Below, piece after piece: positions 44,701-54,768 of a stretch of 64,000 bases of DNA. Location of the stretch: assembly GCF_900155965.1 (NCBI RefSeq), contig NZ_FTMG01000012.1, positions 1 through 64,000 of the forward strand, in the 5' to 3' direction. The notes under the pieces were generated by a model. It had not been told where the DNA came from. It searched no databases and saw only the letters and a program-made list of their open reading frames with translations. Every line of letters begins with the position of its first letter. Position 1 is the first letter of the stretch. Position numbers and translations under genes: made by a program. The DNA comes from Mucilaginibacter lappiensis (GTDB lineage Bacteria > Bacteroidota > Bacteroidia > Sphingobacteriales > Sphingobacteriaceae).

Positions 44701-47700
44701 ATCGCCAGACAGAACCGTTGTGCCTGTAACCGTTACACCGATAGTAATACCGGATGTAAGTGTTAACCCACCAACACAATCTGTTAACATAGGAACAAGC
44801 GGTACCATAACCGCAAGCTCAACTACCCCGGGAACCGTATTTAACTGGTATACTACACCAACCGGTGGCACCCCAATATTTACAGGGCCAACTTTTGTAA
44901 CTCCGGCAGTATTTGCCAATACTACTTATTATGCCGAGGCCGTGGTAACAGCTACCGGCGCAATATCGGCCACCCGCGCAGCAGGTGTGGTTAACATTAT
45001 TCCTGTTGCTACCAGTCCTGTAGCCTGCGACGCCGCTACAGCCCAAACCAACTCGGCTAATGGCCTGTGTTTATTGTGCGGTATTAGCAATGCCGGCGGA
45101 GCAATTGATAACGATCGTAATACATTTTCACAAATACACGTACCTATAGGTTTATTAGGAGGCTCTGCACAACAAACACTTCAATTTGCCCATGCAGGTA
45201 TTGTTGGCGATAGTGTTATTGTTGAATTAGGTATCCCCGGTTCACTGGCCGATGTAGGTGTGTTATCACAAATTCAGATAGGTACTTACAATGGCGCTAC
45301 TTTTAATAACGATTTCTTTAGCGTAAACGGATCTTTATTAAATGTTACTTTATTAAACGGTACAAGCCGCTTCAGGGTAGCCTTTAAAGCAGGCGCGGCA
45401 TTTGACCGTGTTGAAATTCAATTTAACTCAGGCGTGGCCGGCTTATTGAATGCCGTGAATGTTTATGACGCTTACCAGTCAGTAGCTTCACCTACTATCG
45501 GTACAGCAAACGTAAGCACCTGCCAGGGAACATCAGCTACGCTGACTGCCACCAATGTGCCGGCCAACGTAACTATAAAATGGTATACTGCCGCTTCGGG
45601 TGGTACAGCTGTATTTACCGGTGCAAACTTTGTTACACCTGTATTAAATGCTACTACCACTTATTATGCTGAAGCCAGCCGTACGGTTGATGGTTGCGCT
45701 CAGGGTAACCGTACACCAGCAGTTGTAACCATTGTTCCGGCGCCAGCCGCACCGGTGGCTAATGCTACTACGGTAGCAGTATGTTCTGGTCAACCAGCCA
45801 TATTCACAGTACAAGCCGTTAATGGTGTTACTTTTACCTGGTATGCTACAGCAACCGGTGGTACCCCATTGTTTACCGGACCGCAATTTACCAGCCCGGC
45901 ATTAACTGCAAATACTTCCTACTATGTTCAGGCTAATGCAGGCTCATGCGGTAGTTCGGCCCGTACGCAGGTAACGGCTAATGTAGTTACAACACCTACA
46001 GTACCAACCGTAGTTACCCCAGTACAAATATGCTCTGGCTCATCAGCAGTATTAACCGCCTCATCAACCCAGGCCGGTGTTACCTTTAACTGGTACACCA
46101 CTGCTACCGGAGGCACACCTGTATTTACAGGTCCTCAGTATACTACCCCGGCATTAACTGCCAGTACATCATATTACGTTGAAGCTGCGTCGACAGGGGG
46201 CTGCACCAGCTCAACAAGGGCAAAAGCGGATGTGTCGGTTAATCCGACACCCGTTGCGCCCACTATTACTGCTCCAGGACAAGTAACATCTGGCCAGACC
46301 GTTACTTTAGCAGTCACATCACCTGTAGCTGGCGTTACCTATAAATGGTATGCTTCTGCAACAGGCGGTACACCTATATTTACAGGTACTTCATTCACTA
46401 CTCCACCTTTAACATCAAACACTACTTATTATGTGGAGGCTACCTCAGCAGCGGGTTGTACAAGTGTAACACGTACTTCGGTTGACGTTATTGTAAACCC
46501 TATATTCTCAACCAGCTGCGATTTCGCATCAACACAAACATTTGATGTGAACGGCGGCCTGCTTTGCGTTGGTTGCGCGGTAAACAATCCTAATAATTCT
46601 GTTGATCAGGATACCACCAACTTTAGCCAGTTGAGCGTTCCAATAGGTTTGGTAGGATCAAACGTATCGCAAAAATTAATATTCAGCGATGCCGGTGTTG
46701 TGGGTGATACCGTGACTGTTAAAATAGCAGTTCCCGCAAGTCTGGCTACTGTGGGTGTTTTAAATCAATTACAAATAGCTTCTTTTAATGGAGCCACTTA
46801 TAATAATGACCGTGTTACTTTAAGCAGCAGCCTGCTGAAAATTACATTGCTGAACGGTAACCAGACCGCCTTAGTGAAATTTGCTCCGCAATCGGCATTT
46901 GACAGGGTCGAGATCAGGTTTAACGGCGCATTGGCATCATTATTTAATACGCTGAATATTTACTATGCTACCAAACAGGTAGAAGCGCCAAGGCTTGCCG
47001 CAAATGCTGTTAGCTTATGCTCAGGCAGCACAGCAACCTTTACTGTGAATAACGCCCGTGCAGGTGTACAATATAAATGGTACACTTCGGCTACTGGCGG
47101 TACTTCGGTACATACAGGTTCAACTTTTACAACTGCGGCATTAACCGCTACTACCACTTATTATGTAGAAAGCAGCCGTGTATCCAGCAGCTGTGCTAAT
47201 CCTAACAGGGTGGCCGCAACTGCCAATGTTACTCCGGCTCCGGTTAACCCGGTTCTGGCGCAGGCATCGGTACCGGTGTGCTCAGGTTCAACCGCGGTGT
47301 TAACTGTATCACCTACACAAGCAGGTGTGGTATATAACTGGTATGCAGCGGCAACCGGTGGTACACCACTATTTACCGGCGCACAAGTTACAACCCCGGC
47401 CCTAACCGCCAATACATCTTATTATGTAGAAGCATCAGCAAATGGCTGTGTTAGTCCAGCGCGTACCAGGGCAGATGTGACCGTTAATCCTGTACCTGTT
47501 GCTCCAACAGTAGCTGTAAGCCCGGCCGGTGGCCAGGTTACAACAGGAAGCTCGGCTACATTGACTGCCAGTTCAACCACTGTGGGTGCTATCTTTAAAT
47601 GGTATACCGCAGCAACCGGCGGAACTCCTGTGTTTACAGGTTCGGTATTTGTTACCCCGCCTTTAACCGCTACTACAACTTATTATGCTGAAAGTTCACT

Positions 47701-50700
47701 GGCTTCTGGTTGCGTAAGCGCGCAGCGTACCCCAGTGATCCTGACCGTTACCCAGCCTATCATCATACCGGATGTGGCAGTTAATCCGCCAACACAAACT
47801 GTTAACGCGGGTACTTCAGGCAGTTTAACAGCATCATCAACTACACCAGGTGCAGTATTTAACTGGTTTACTACTCCAACCGGAGGAACCAGCATATTTA
47901 CCGGAGCAAACTTTGTAAGCCCTGGCATATTTGCGCAGACTACTTATTATGCCGAGTCAAGCATCCCTGCCACAGGAGCAGTATCTACTTCAAGAGCATC
48001 AGGTATAATTAATGTAAAAGCAATAGGACCTAATCCGGTTCCTTGCGACGCGGCAATTGATCAGACAAGCTCAGTGAACGGCATCTGTTTACTATGCGGT
48101 GTGAGCAATGCCGGCGGTTCTGTTGATAACAACACCGAGACTTTCTCACAAATACACGTACCGGTAGGTTTACTGGGTGGATCGGCACAGCAAACCCTGC
48201 GTTTTGCAAATACCGGCATTGTGGGCGACAGCCTGACAGTTGATCTGGGTATACCAGGATCGCTGGCTGATGTGGGCTTGCTTTCACAGATCCAGGTAGC
48301 CACTTATAATGGTTCAACTTACAATGGCGACCGTGTTACCGTTGACGGATCATTATTGAAAATTACTTTATTGAACGGAACCACCCGTTTCAAATATAAA
48401 TTTAAAGCCGCGCATACATTTGACCGCGTTGAGATCACGTTTAACTCGGGTGTTGCCGGCCTGCTTAGCGCAGTGAATGTTTATGATGCTTACCAATCGG
48501 TAGCTTCACCAACCATCAGCACAGCAAATGTTACTATTTGCTCGGGATCACAAGCCACTTTAAGTGCAACCGTACCAGCTAACGTTACCGTAAGATGGTA
48601 TACTTCGGCAAGCGGTGGTACTGCAGTATTTACCGGCGCTACCTTTACAACACCCGCATTAACTGCCAATACAACGTACTATGCCGAAGCCAGCCGCACC
48701 GCTGATGGTTGCGCCCAGGCTATACGCACACCGGCAACTGTAACGGTTACTCCGGCTCCAGCTAAACCTGTTGTGACTGTACCAACTTTAACCGTATGTT
48801 CTGGTCAGCCTGCAACATTTACCGCACAGGCGGTTGCGGGAGTTACCTTTAACTGGTACACTACGCCAACAGGCGGCACGCCAGTGTTTACAGGCCCTGC
48901 ATTCACAACACCGTTATTAACATCAACAACATCGTATTATGTTGAAGCTACGAGCGCCGCAGCTTGCGGTAGTTCAAGCCGTACACAAGTAACAGCCAAT
49001 GTAACAGCTACACCACTGGTGCCTATTGTATCGCAAACACCGGTATCAACCTGTTCTGGTTCATCGGCTGTATTGTCGGCTACTTCAACTCAGGCAGGAG
49101 TTACCTTTAACTGGTACACTACCCCAACCGGTGGCACACCAGTATTTACCGGACCTCAGTTTACAACACCGGCATTAACCGCCAGTACTTCCTATTATGT
49201 TGAAGCTACAGCAGGTGGTTGTACCAGCTCAACAAGGGCCAAAGCAGATGTGATCGTTAATCCTACACCTGTTGCACCGGTTATTACCTCAAACGCACCA
49301 GGCGGACAGATCACTTCTGGCCAAACAGCTACTTTAACAGCTACATCAACCACGGCAGGTGCTACCTTTAACTGGTATACATCAGCAACCGGTGGTACGC
49401 CAATATTTACCGGATCTACATTTACTACTCCGCCTTTAACATCAAATACAACGTATTATGTAGAGGCAGTATTAACCAGCTCTGGCTGTATCAGCACAAC
49501 ACGTACGGCGGTACTTGTTAAAGTAAATCCGATATTCTCAACCAATTGCGATTTCGCATCGACCCAAACATTTGATGTGAACGGCGGCCTGGTTTGTATC
49601 GCTTGCGGTGTAACTGATGAAAATAACTCAGTTGACCAGGACACTACTAACTTTAGTCAGCTTCATTTGCCTATCAGTGTATTGGGTTCATATGTGGCTC
49701 AAAAACTGATATTTACAGATCAGGGACTTGTTGGTGATACAGTAACCCTGAAAATAAGCGTTCCAGGAAATCTGGCCGACGTAAGTGTACTGGGCTCTAT
49801 ACAATTAGCATCATACAACGGCGCTACTTATAATAACGACCGCATTACACTAAGTAGTAACTTGCTGAAGATCACAGTTCTTGCCGGCGGCCAAACAGCC
49901 ATTGTCAAATTTGCACCAAAAACAGCATTTGACAGGGTAGAAGTTCGCTTGAATTCAGGTATAGCAACGTTATTAACTACGCTTAACATCTATTACGCAA
50001 GTAAACAGGTTGAAGCACCTCGACTGGCTACCAATACCGTAAATATTTGTGCCGGCGGTACCGCTACATTTACAGTGAGCAACCAACGTGCCGGCGTAAC
50101 TTACAGATGGTATACTGCAGCGGTAGGAGGTACATTGGTACATACCGGTGCAACTTATAGCCCAACCAACGTACTGGCAACTACTACTTATTATGTAGAA
50201 AGCAGCCATACCGCAACCTTATGTCCTAACCCTAACAGGGTAGGTGCAACGGTTAACGTTACGCCATCGCCGGTGAACCCGATATTGACCAAGGCTGCAT
50301 TCGAGATCTGCGCCGGTCAAAGTGTTACCTTCGCAGTAACCAATGCTAACGGAGCAACTATTAACTGGTATACATCACCTACTGGTGGAACCCCAGTATT
50401 TACCGGTGCAACCTTCACCGTTTCACCAGTATCAGATATCATTTACTATATCGAAGCAGCAAACGGTACTTGTACCAGCCCGGCACGTACAGTAGCAACA
50501 GTTAAAGTTGATCAGCTGCCATCAAAACCAGGCGTACAAGCATCAAATGTGGAGGTTTGTTCAGGCAGTCCTGCTACACTGGCAGTAACTTCACCACAAG
50601 CCGGTGTTGATTATAACTGGTACACTACAGCTACCGGTGGTACATCGGTACATACCGGAGCTACATTTACTACTCCTGCTATTACACAGAATATCACTTA

Positions 50701-53683
50701 CTACATTGAGGCTACTAACTCTACCACCAGCTGTGTGAATGGTGGTGGCCGTACAGCGGTTAATATTACGCCAAACGGATTGCCGATTGCGCCAACATTA
50801 AGTGCTACGCAAAGCTCAGTTTGTAACGGAGGTAGTCTTACCATCAGCGTAACCAATCCGGTTGCAGGCGTTACTTATAACTGGTACACAGCAGCCACCG
50901 GTGGCACAGCGGTATTTACCGGAACATCATTTGCGCTTACCAACTTAACCGCAAATGCAACCTACTACGTTGAGGCTGTAAGTGCAAGCAGCTGTACCAG
51001 TACTTCACGTACGCAAACAGATATCACGGTATTGCCGGTACCTCCAACACCGGTTATACAGATACCATCAGGCGGTTTAACTGCTTGCTCGGGATCATCG
51101 GCTACTATCAATATATCTAACCCACAAACTGGTTTGGTTTACAGATGGTACGATGCGCCGGTTAATGGTACGCTGTTATTTACCGGTACACAATTTATTA
51201 CACCGGCTTTAACTGCCACAACTACGTACTATGTTGAGGCAGCAAGTGCAGGTAATTGTAATTCATCAGCACGTGCACAGGCTACGGTAACGGTTACTCC
51301 GCTTCCACCGGATCCTGTAGTAGCCAATGCTAATCAGCAGGTATGTTTAGGCAGTACAGCTACATTGTCTATACAAACACCTCAAGCCGGCATTACTTAT
51401 AACTGGTATGATTCCACTACCAAGAACCACTTACTGTTTACCGGTAACCCTTATACAACCGGTGCTATAACTGCAACAACAGATTTCTATGTAGAAGCAG
51501 TAAACAGCACAGGTTGCAGCAGCAATGGCTTTGCCTTTGCCCAGGTTACTGTTGTATCTGCACCTGGTGCACCAGTAATAGCAGGTGGCAACACCGTACC
51601 AACTTGTTCAGGTTCTACCGCTACATTAACCGTTTCTAATCCAAGTGTATTGCTTACTTACAAATGGTACAGCTCTGCTACCGGTGGGGTAGCATTAGCA
51701 AGTGGGGTAACTTTCACCACACCTGTATTAACAGCTAATACTTCATATTATGCAGAAGCATCAAATAGCATTGGTTGTACATCAGCTACCCGTACTCAAG
51801 TTAATGTGGTTATCAATCAATTGCCTAGCGGGCCAACGGTAACTACCCAGGCTGGTTCATCAACACCAACCGTGTGCGCAGGTGGCTCGGCAGTATTAAT
51901 TGCAACAAGCACTACGCCAGGTGTAACCTTTAAATGGTACGATGTAGCAACCGGCGGTACACCGATATTTACTGGTGCACAGTTTACTACACCGGTAATT
52001 TCAGCAGCTACTACTTATTATGTAGAAGCTGTAAACACTGCTACAGGCTGTACATCAAGTTCACCACGTACTTCGGTAACTATTACTATTGATAATACCA
52101 AAGCACCTGATCCTACGCTTGATCAGACCAGCTTAACTACTTGCCAAAACAGCGCGGCTACTATCAAAATAACCAACCCAGTAGCTGGCACAACTTATAA
52201 CTGGTATACATCAGCCACCGGCGGAACTTCAATATTTACAGGTTCAGCCTTTACAACACCGGTGTTAACAGCTAACACGACCTATTATGTTGAAGCAACA
52301 AATGCACAAAGCTGTAATGCATCAACAAGAATAGCTGCAGCCGTAACGGTAACGCCTCAACCACCAACACCAACGGTTTCTGTTCCGAATCCGCAGGTAT
52401 GTTTGGGTAGTGTAGCAACGCTTTCTGTAGCATCGCCACAGGCAGGCATTACTTATAACTGGTATACAGATGCCGCAAGAACTAACCTGGTATTTACAGG
52501 AGCAAGCTTCCCGATAGGAGCTGTTAACGCTAATGCCACTTATTATGTAGAAGCAGCAAGCGGGTCATGCTCAAGTTCGGGAGTGGCTACTGTACAGGTA
52601 ACTGCCGTTCCGGCACCTGGAGCGCCTGTAATAGCGGGCGGCAATTCAGTAAATGATTGCGCAGGTGGTTCGGTAACATTAACTATCTCTAATCCGCAAA
52701 CAGGCTTTACCTATAATTGGTATAGCTCAGCAAGCGGCGGTACTGCATTAGCAAGCGGCACAAGCTTTACTACGCCTACGCTTACTACCAATACCATTTA
52801 CTTTGCCGAGGCGGTAAATAATACAGGTTGCCCATCTGCTTCACGTACAAGTGTTACTGTAACGGTAACATCCGCACCAATAGCACCGCAGGCAAGTGCT
52901 CAGGGTACGTCCATATGCCCTGGAACAAGTACTACTATATCGGCTACAAGCGCTACACCAGGCGCTACTATAAACTGGTATGCGGCCAATACAGGCGGTG
53001 CGATACTATTTACAGGTACCGACTTTACAACACCGGTATTATCAGCTAATACTACTTATTATGCCGAAGCTGAAGTTGCAGGTGGTTGCGTATCAGTTAC
53101 CAGAACACCGGTAACGGTTACCATACTTACTCCGCTGGCTGCACCGATAGTTTCTGTAGGTTCAACTACTGCAGAGAGTATCACCTTTACATGGGCTGCT
53201 GTTACAGGGGCTACGGGTTATCAGATCAGTTTAGATAACGGTCAGCACTTTGTTGCGCCAAGCACAGGCGCCGCAGGCTTAAGCCATACCGTAAGCGGAT
53301 TACAGCCAGGTGCATCGGCTACCATTATTGTACGTGCCACCGGAAACTCTGCTTGCCAGCTAAGCGCCAACTCTGCCGCTGTGACCGGAACCACAAGCAA
53401 TCCTTTTGGCAACGGATTATTTATACCGAATGCGTTTACTCCTAACGGTGACGGAAATAACGACATACTGTACGTTTATGGAACCACCATTAGCACCTTA
53501 ACATTATCAATTTACGATCAATGGGGTGAGCTGCAATTCAAATCAACAAATAAAGCAAGCGGATGGGATGGTACCTATAAAGGTAACAAGCAGCCGGTAG
53601 GTGTATATGTTTATTATGTTGAAGCTACCATGAACGATGGTCAGGTAATCAAGAAAAAGGGTACAGTTACGCTATTAAGATAA
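41702..53683 (+). CDS. Giant T9SS type B surface adhesin with 31 Ig-like repeats
   Basis: This 3993-residue protein (about 400 kDa) has a signal peptide (1-26, ending SQIFGQ). I count 31 Ig-like repeats of about 80 residues (core NWYTTATGGTPVFTG then TTYYVEA), resembling the Ig_7 type found in gliding-associated proteins. There are seven jellyroll-like modules of about 155 residues, starting near residues 27, 180, 692, 1109, 1606, 2114 and 2616; six of them carry a CxxC motif. One FN3 domain lies at about 3812-3900. The last 90 residues (FIPNAFTPNGDGNNDILYVYG ... VGVYVYYVEA) are a gliding-motility/CHU_C-type sorting domain. The protein would be secreted by the type IX system to the cell surface, as is SprB. 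A PorP/SprF gene follows directly. Confidence 0.9.
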   Translation: MRTFTFYCRYIIVLCLLLCATSQIFGQRHFATTQQSGATGLLCLGCVVNNQGNAIDANLQTYSTLNVTVGLIASTYQELIFPTTVPANTPLTIKLGTGDNLLDVTLLGGVTITPYNGSVAGTPVTAPTLASVASNNNQLELIYAPTQAYDRVRVTLSGGLLGALSSIYLYDAFYTTPGPPVCNTPYDELHGISSALLGLGLNVGGVANPQNAIDGNLNTASTLNAGVGALGAFAQQTIVFQSASTVGDSVKLTLTIPKSLLDVGLLSSISISTFNGNTDNNDTQFLSASLLTIRLLDFANNRQRLTVSYVPPKVFDRVQLRLGGVANVLSTLDLNEGEIAIPQPIIKVNNVAVTTAQLCAGSTVTLNATANLAGTTFSWFTQPTGGTAVFTGASFTTPALTNNITYYVSATRPGCATASTRAPVTINVNQIPVAPVVANANTTVCPGSTAIFAATPVTGVTINWYAAATGGTPLFTGNTFTSPALTATTSYYAEAVSGGTCVSTTRTKVTATISPLPVAPTLTTPNVTICDGDVAVLAIASPVAGQTYNWYATATGGTPLFTGTNFTSPALSANTTYYAEAVNAAGCVSGTRAVATVTVSPKPAAPVLAVNNSTIVAGQTATINVSNAQTGITYNWYTSAAAATPVFTGNPYTTPALFSTTTYYVAAVNAAGCESVTRTPITITVTINTNSPCTFANQQSTSINGLCLLCVINNGALAADADTTTASTITVPVGLLGGSASQTLIFPNPGFAGDTIKLALQTPGGLADVSLLGGITVAVYNGATLVGTYPLNNTLLTLRLLSGSGKYAAYIPAVGNYDRIVVTLNSGAATLLTSLQIYYAVQQYPTPKFNPTAPEICKGSPATLNITSSAPANGTFSWFTTPTGGTAVHTGTSYTTPALTANTTYYVEYSRSGSCVSPTRAPVQVIVDDAPVKPVVTPSSATILAGQTATFKATVVNGATIKWYTSATGGTPVFTGSTFTTPVLNANTTYYAEASLGSCVSPDRTVVPVTVTPIVIPDVSVNPPTQSVNIGTSGTITASSTTPGTVFNWYTTPTGGTPIFTGPTFVTPAVFANTTYYAEAVVTATGAISATRAAGVVNIIPVATSPVACDAATAQTNSANGLCLLCGISNAGGAIDNDRNTFSQIHVPIGLLGGSAQQTLQFAHAGIVGDSVIVELGIPGSLADVGVLSQIQIGTYNGATFNNDFFSVNGSLLNVTLLNGTSRFRVAFKAGAAFDRVEIQFNSGVAGLLNAVNVYDAYQSVASPTIGTANVSTCQGTSATLTATNVPANVTIKWYTAASGGTAVFTGANFVTPVLNATTTYYAEASRTVDGCAQGNRTPAVVTIVPAPAAPVANATTVAVCSGQPAIFTVQAVNGVTFTWYATATGGTPLFTGPQFTSPALTANTSYYVQANAGSCGSSARTQVTANVVTTPTVPTVVTPVQICSGSSAVLTASSTQAGVTFNWYTTATGGTPVFTGPQYTTPALTASTSYYVEAASTGGCTSSTRAKADVSVNPTPVAPTITAPGQVTSGQTVTLAVTSPVAGVTYKWYASATGGTPIFTGTSFTTPPLTSNTTYYVEATSAAGCTSVTRTSVDVIVNPIFSTSCDFASTQTFDVNGGLLCVGCAVNNPNNSVDQDTTNFSQLSVPIGLVGSNVSQKLIFSDAGVVGDTVTVKIAVPASLATVGVLNQLQIASFNGATYNNDRVTLSSSLLKITLLNGNQTALVKFAPQSAFDRVEIRFNGALASLFNTLNIYYATKQVEAPRLAANAVSLCSGSTATFTVNNARAGVQYKWYTSATGGTSVHTGSTFTTAALTATTTYYVESSRVSSSCANPNRVAATANVTPAPVNPVLAQASVPVCSGSTAVLTVSPTQAGVVYNWYAAATGGTPLFTGAQVTTPALTANTSYYVEASANGCVSPARTRADVTVNPVPVAPTVAVSPAGGQVTTGSSATLTASSTTVGAIFKWYTAATGGTPVFTGSVFVTPPLTATTTYYAESSLASGCVSAQRTPVILTVTQPIIIPDVAVNPPTQTVNAGTSGSLTASSTTPGAVFNWFTTPTGGTSIFTGANFVSPGIFAQTTYYAESSIPATGAVSTSRASGIINVKAIGPNPVPCDAAIDQTSSVNGICLLCGVSNAGGSVDNNTETFSQIHVPVGLLGGSAQQTLRFANTGIVGDSLTVDLGIPGSLADVGLLSQIQVATYNGSTYNGDRVTVDGSLLKITLLNGTTRFKYKFKAAHTFDRVEITFNSGVAGLLSAVNVYDAYQSVASPTISTANVTICSGSQATLSATVPANVTVRWYTSASGGTAVFTGATFTTPALTANTTYYAEASRTADGCAQAIRTPATVTVTPAPAKPVVTVPTLTVCSGQPATFTAQAVAGVTFNWYTTPTGGTPVFTGPAFTTPLLTSTTSYYVEATSAAACGSSSRTQVTANVTATPLVPIVSQTPVSTCSGSSAVLSATSTQAGVTFNWYTTPTGGTPVFTGPQFTTPALTASTSYYVEATAGGCTSSTRAKADVIVNPTPVAPVITSNAPGGQITSGQTATLTATSTTAGATFNWYTSATGGTPIFTGSTFTTPPLTSNTTYYVEAVLTSSGCISTTRTAVLVKVNPIFSTNCDFASTQTFDVNGGLVCIACGVTDENNSVDQDTTNFSQLHLPISVLGSYVAQKLIFTDQGLVGDTVTLKISVPGNLADVSVLGSIQLASYNGATYNNDRITLSSNLLKITVLAGGQTAIVKFAPKTAFDRVEVRLNSGIATLLTTLNIYYASKQVEAPRLATNTVNICAGGTATFTVSNQRAGVTYRWYTAAVGGTLVHTGATYSPTNVLATTTYYVESSHTATLCPNPNRVGATVNVTPSPVNPILTKAAFEICAGQSVTFAVTNANGATINWYTSPTGGTPVFTGATFTVSPVSDIIYYIEAANGTCTSPARTVATVKVDQLPSKPGVQASNVEVCSGSPATLAVTSPQAGVDYNWYTTATGGTSVHTGATFTTPAITQNITYYIEATNSTTSCVNGGGRTAVNITPNGLPIAPTLSATQSSVCNGGSLTISVTNPVAGVTYNWYTAATGGTAVFTGTSFALTNLTANATYYVEAVSASSCTSTSRTQTDITVLPVPPTPVIQIPSGGLTACSGSSATINISNPQTGLVYRWYDAPVNGTLLFTGTQFITPALTATTTYYVEAASAGNCNSSARAQATVTVTPLPPDPVVANANQQVCLGSTATLSIQTPQAGITYNWYDSTTKNHLLFTGNPYTTGAITATTDFYVEAVNSTGCSSNGFAFAQVTVVSAPGAPVIAGGNTVPTCSGSTATLTVSNPSVLLTYKWYSSATGGVALASGVTFTTPVLTANTSYYAEASNSIGCTSATRTQVNVVINQLPSGPTVTTQAGSSTPTVCAGGSAVLIATSTTPGVTFKWYDVATGGTPIFTGAQFTTPVISAATTYYVEAVNTATGCTSSSPRTSVTITIDNTKAPDPTLDQTSLTTCQNSAATIKITNPVAGTTYNWYTSATGGTSIFTGSAFTTPVLTANTTYYVEATNAQSCNASTRIAAAVTVTPQPPTPTVSVPNPQVCLGSVATLSVASPQAGITYNWYTDAARTNLVFTGASFPIGAVNANATYYVEAASGSCSSSGVATVQVTAVPAPGAPVIAGGNSVNDCAGGSVTLTISNPQTGFTYNWYSSASGGTALASGTSFTTPTLTTNTIYFAEAVNNTGCPSASRTSVTVTVTSAPIAPQASAQGTSICPGTSTTISATSATPGATINWYAANTGGAILFTGTDFTTPVLSANTTYYAEAEVAGGCVSVTRTPVTVTILTPLAAPIVSVGSTTAESITFTWAAVTGATGYQISLDNGQHFVAPSTGAAGLSHTVSGLQPGASATIIVRATGNSACQLSANSAAVTGTTSNPFGNGLFIPNAFTPNGDGNNDILYVYGTTISTLTLSIYDQWGELQFKSTNKASGWDGTYKGNKQPVGVYVYYVEATMNDGQVIKKKGTVTLLR
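44741..50260 (+). repeat. Internal tandem duplication within the adhesin gene
   Basis: Two units of about 3.0 kb start near 44741 and 47758, marked by VIPDVSVNPPTQSVN and IIPDVAVNPPTQTVN. Each runs: one Ig domain without terminal Cys, module A (CLLCGIS/CLLCGVS), four Igs, module B (CDFASTQTFDVNGG), then Igs. Corresponding Igs match in order (8 with 16, 9 with 17, 10 with 18, 11 with 19, 12 with 20). The match fades after about 50260. Modules A and B alternate with a spacing of about 1.5 kb. Confidence 0.8.
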
Positions 53684-53688
53684 GGCCT

Positions 53689-53723
53689 GTACGGTATCAT
53701 GTAATAACTACATGATACCGTAC
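53689..53723 (+). terminator. Hairpin between the adhesin and PorP/SprF genes
   Basis: GTACGGTATCATGTA (53689-53703) and TACATGATACCGTAC (53709-53723) form a perfect 15-bp stem with a 5-nt loop. No T-run follows, so it may act in mRNA processing or stability rather than as a full terminator. Confidence 0.6.
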
Positions 53724-53755
53724 TTCATGACCGCATCACAATTAATAAAACTACT

Positions 53756-54757
53756 ATGAAAAAAAGAGTTATAGTTATCATGGCAATACTGCTTCAGATT
53801 GGAGCAATAAGTCAATTAAAGGCGCAGATCGATCCGCATTTTTCGCAGTATTACGCCTATCCCCTGTACCTGAACCCAGCCTTAACCGGTGTGATCAATG
53901 GTGATGTGCGTGTCAATGCGAATTTTAAAAATCAATACGCAACTATCAACAATGCGTATCAAACGGGTGCCTTGTCTGTTGATTTCAGGCCAACTGATAA
54001 AGTGGGAGTAGGTTTTAATGTGATCAACCAGGCAGCAGGCGATGTGGGATATAACTATTTTGCCGCTTACGGATCTTTTGGTTACGCCATAGCGGTATCA
54101 AACGATGGTTATAAAAAAGTGAGCTTTGGTGTACAGGCGGGTATCATTAACCGCAGTTTCGACCCTAACAAAGCCCAATTTGGTAGCCAGTTTAATCCAA
54201 ACAGCGGTTTTGACCCAACATTACCCAGTAATGAAAACTTTTTAAATACAAATGCTACCATCTTTGATGCAGGTGCCGGTGTTTTCTATTATGACGGTGA
54301 TCCCCTGCATAACGCCAACCTTTTTGGTGGTGTGAGTGTATCGCACCTTGCACGCTCAAAAGATCCGTTTGCTGTTGATGGTACCAGTCTTAAATTGCCT
54401 ATCCGTTATACCATACATGCAGGTGTACGCATAAAGGCTTCAGATTATTTTGATGTTATCCCGCATGCTATTTATATCAGGCAACAAAAAGCCGAAGAGA
54501 AAGCCGTAGGCGCTTATTCAGAATTAAAACTACAGGATGATAAAGGTTTAATATTGGGCGGTATGTATCGTTTTAAGGATGCGGCTATTGCTAACATTGG
54601 ATACCATGTTAACAGCCTCATCATAGGCGCAAGTTATGATTTCAATACATCATCGCTTACCCGGGCCACATCTGGCAACGGAGGTATTGAGTTATCAGTA
54701 AGTTATGTATTTCGCAAACGTATCCAGGAACCGGAAGCAATTTGCCCAAGGCTTTAA
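53756..54757 (+). CDS. PorP/SprF family T9SS outer-membrane protein
   Basis: This 333-residue protein has a signal peptide (1-23, ending QLKAQ) and begins IDPHFSQYYAYPLYLNPALTG, the hallmark of the PorP/SprF family. It is a 14-strand-type outer-membrane barrel. In other Bacteroidota a dedicated SprF-like protein encoded after a type B cargo is needed to secrete or attach that cargo. The position 72 nt after the adhesin fits this. The OmpA-family gene follows after 11 nt. Confidence 0.93.
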   Translation: MKKRVIVIMAILLQIGAISQLKAQIDPHFSQYYAYPLYLNPALTGVINGDVRVNANFKNQYATINNAYQTGALSVDFRPTDKVGVGFNVINQAAGDVGYNYFAAYGSFGYAIAVSNDGYKKVSFGVQAGIINRSFDPNKAQFGSQFNPNSGFDPTLPSNENFLNTNATIFDAGAGVFYYDGDPLHNANLFGGVSVSHLARSKDPFAVDGTSLKLPIRYTIHAGVRIKASDYFDVIPHAIYIRQQKAEEKAVGAYSELKLQDDKGLILGGMYRFKDAAIANIGYHVNSLIIGASYDFNTSSLTRATSGNGGIELSVSYVFRKRIQEPEAICPRL

Positions 54758-54768
54758 ACTTTATCAAC

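Noticed and set aside
42718..53100. CRISPR-like or tandem DNA repeat array
   Set aside because: The periodic similarity is protein-level repetition of Ig domains in one open frame, with no constant spacers or short identical repeats.
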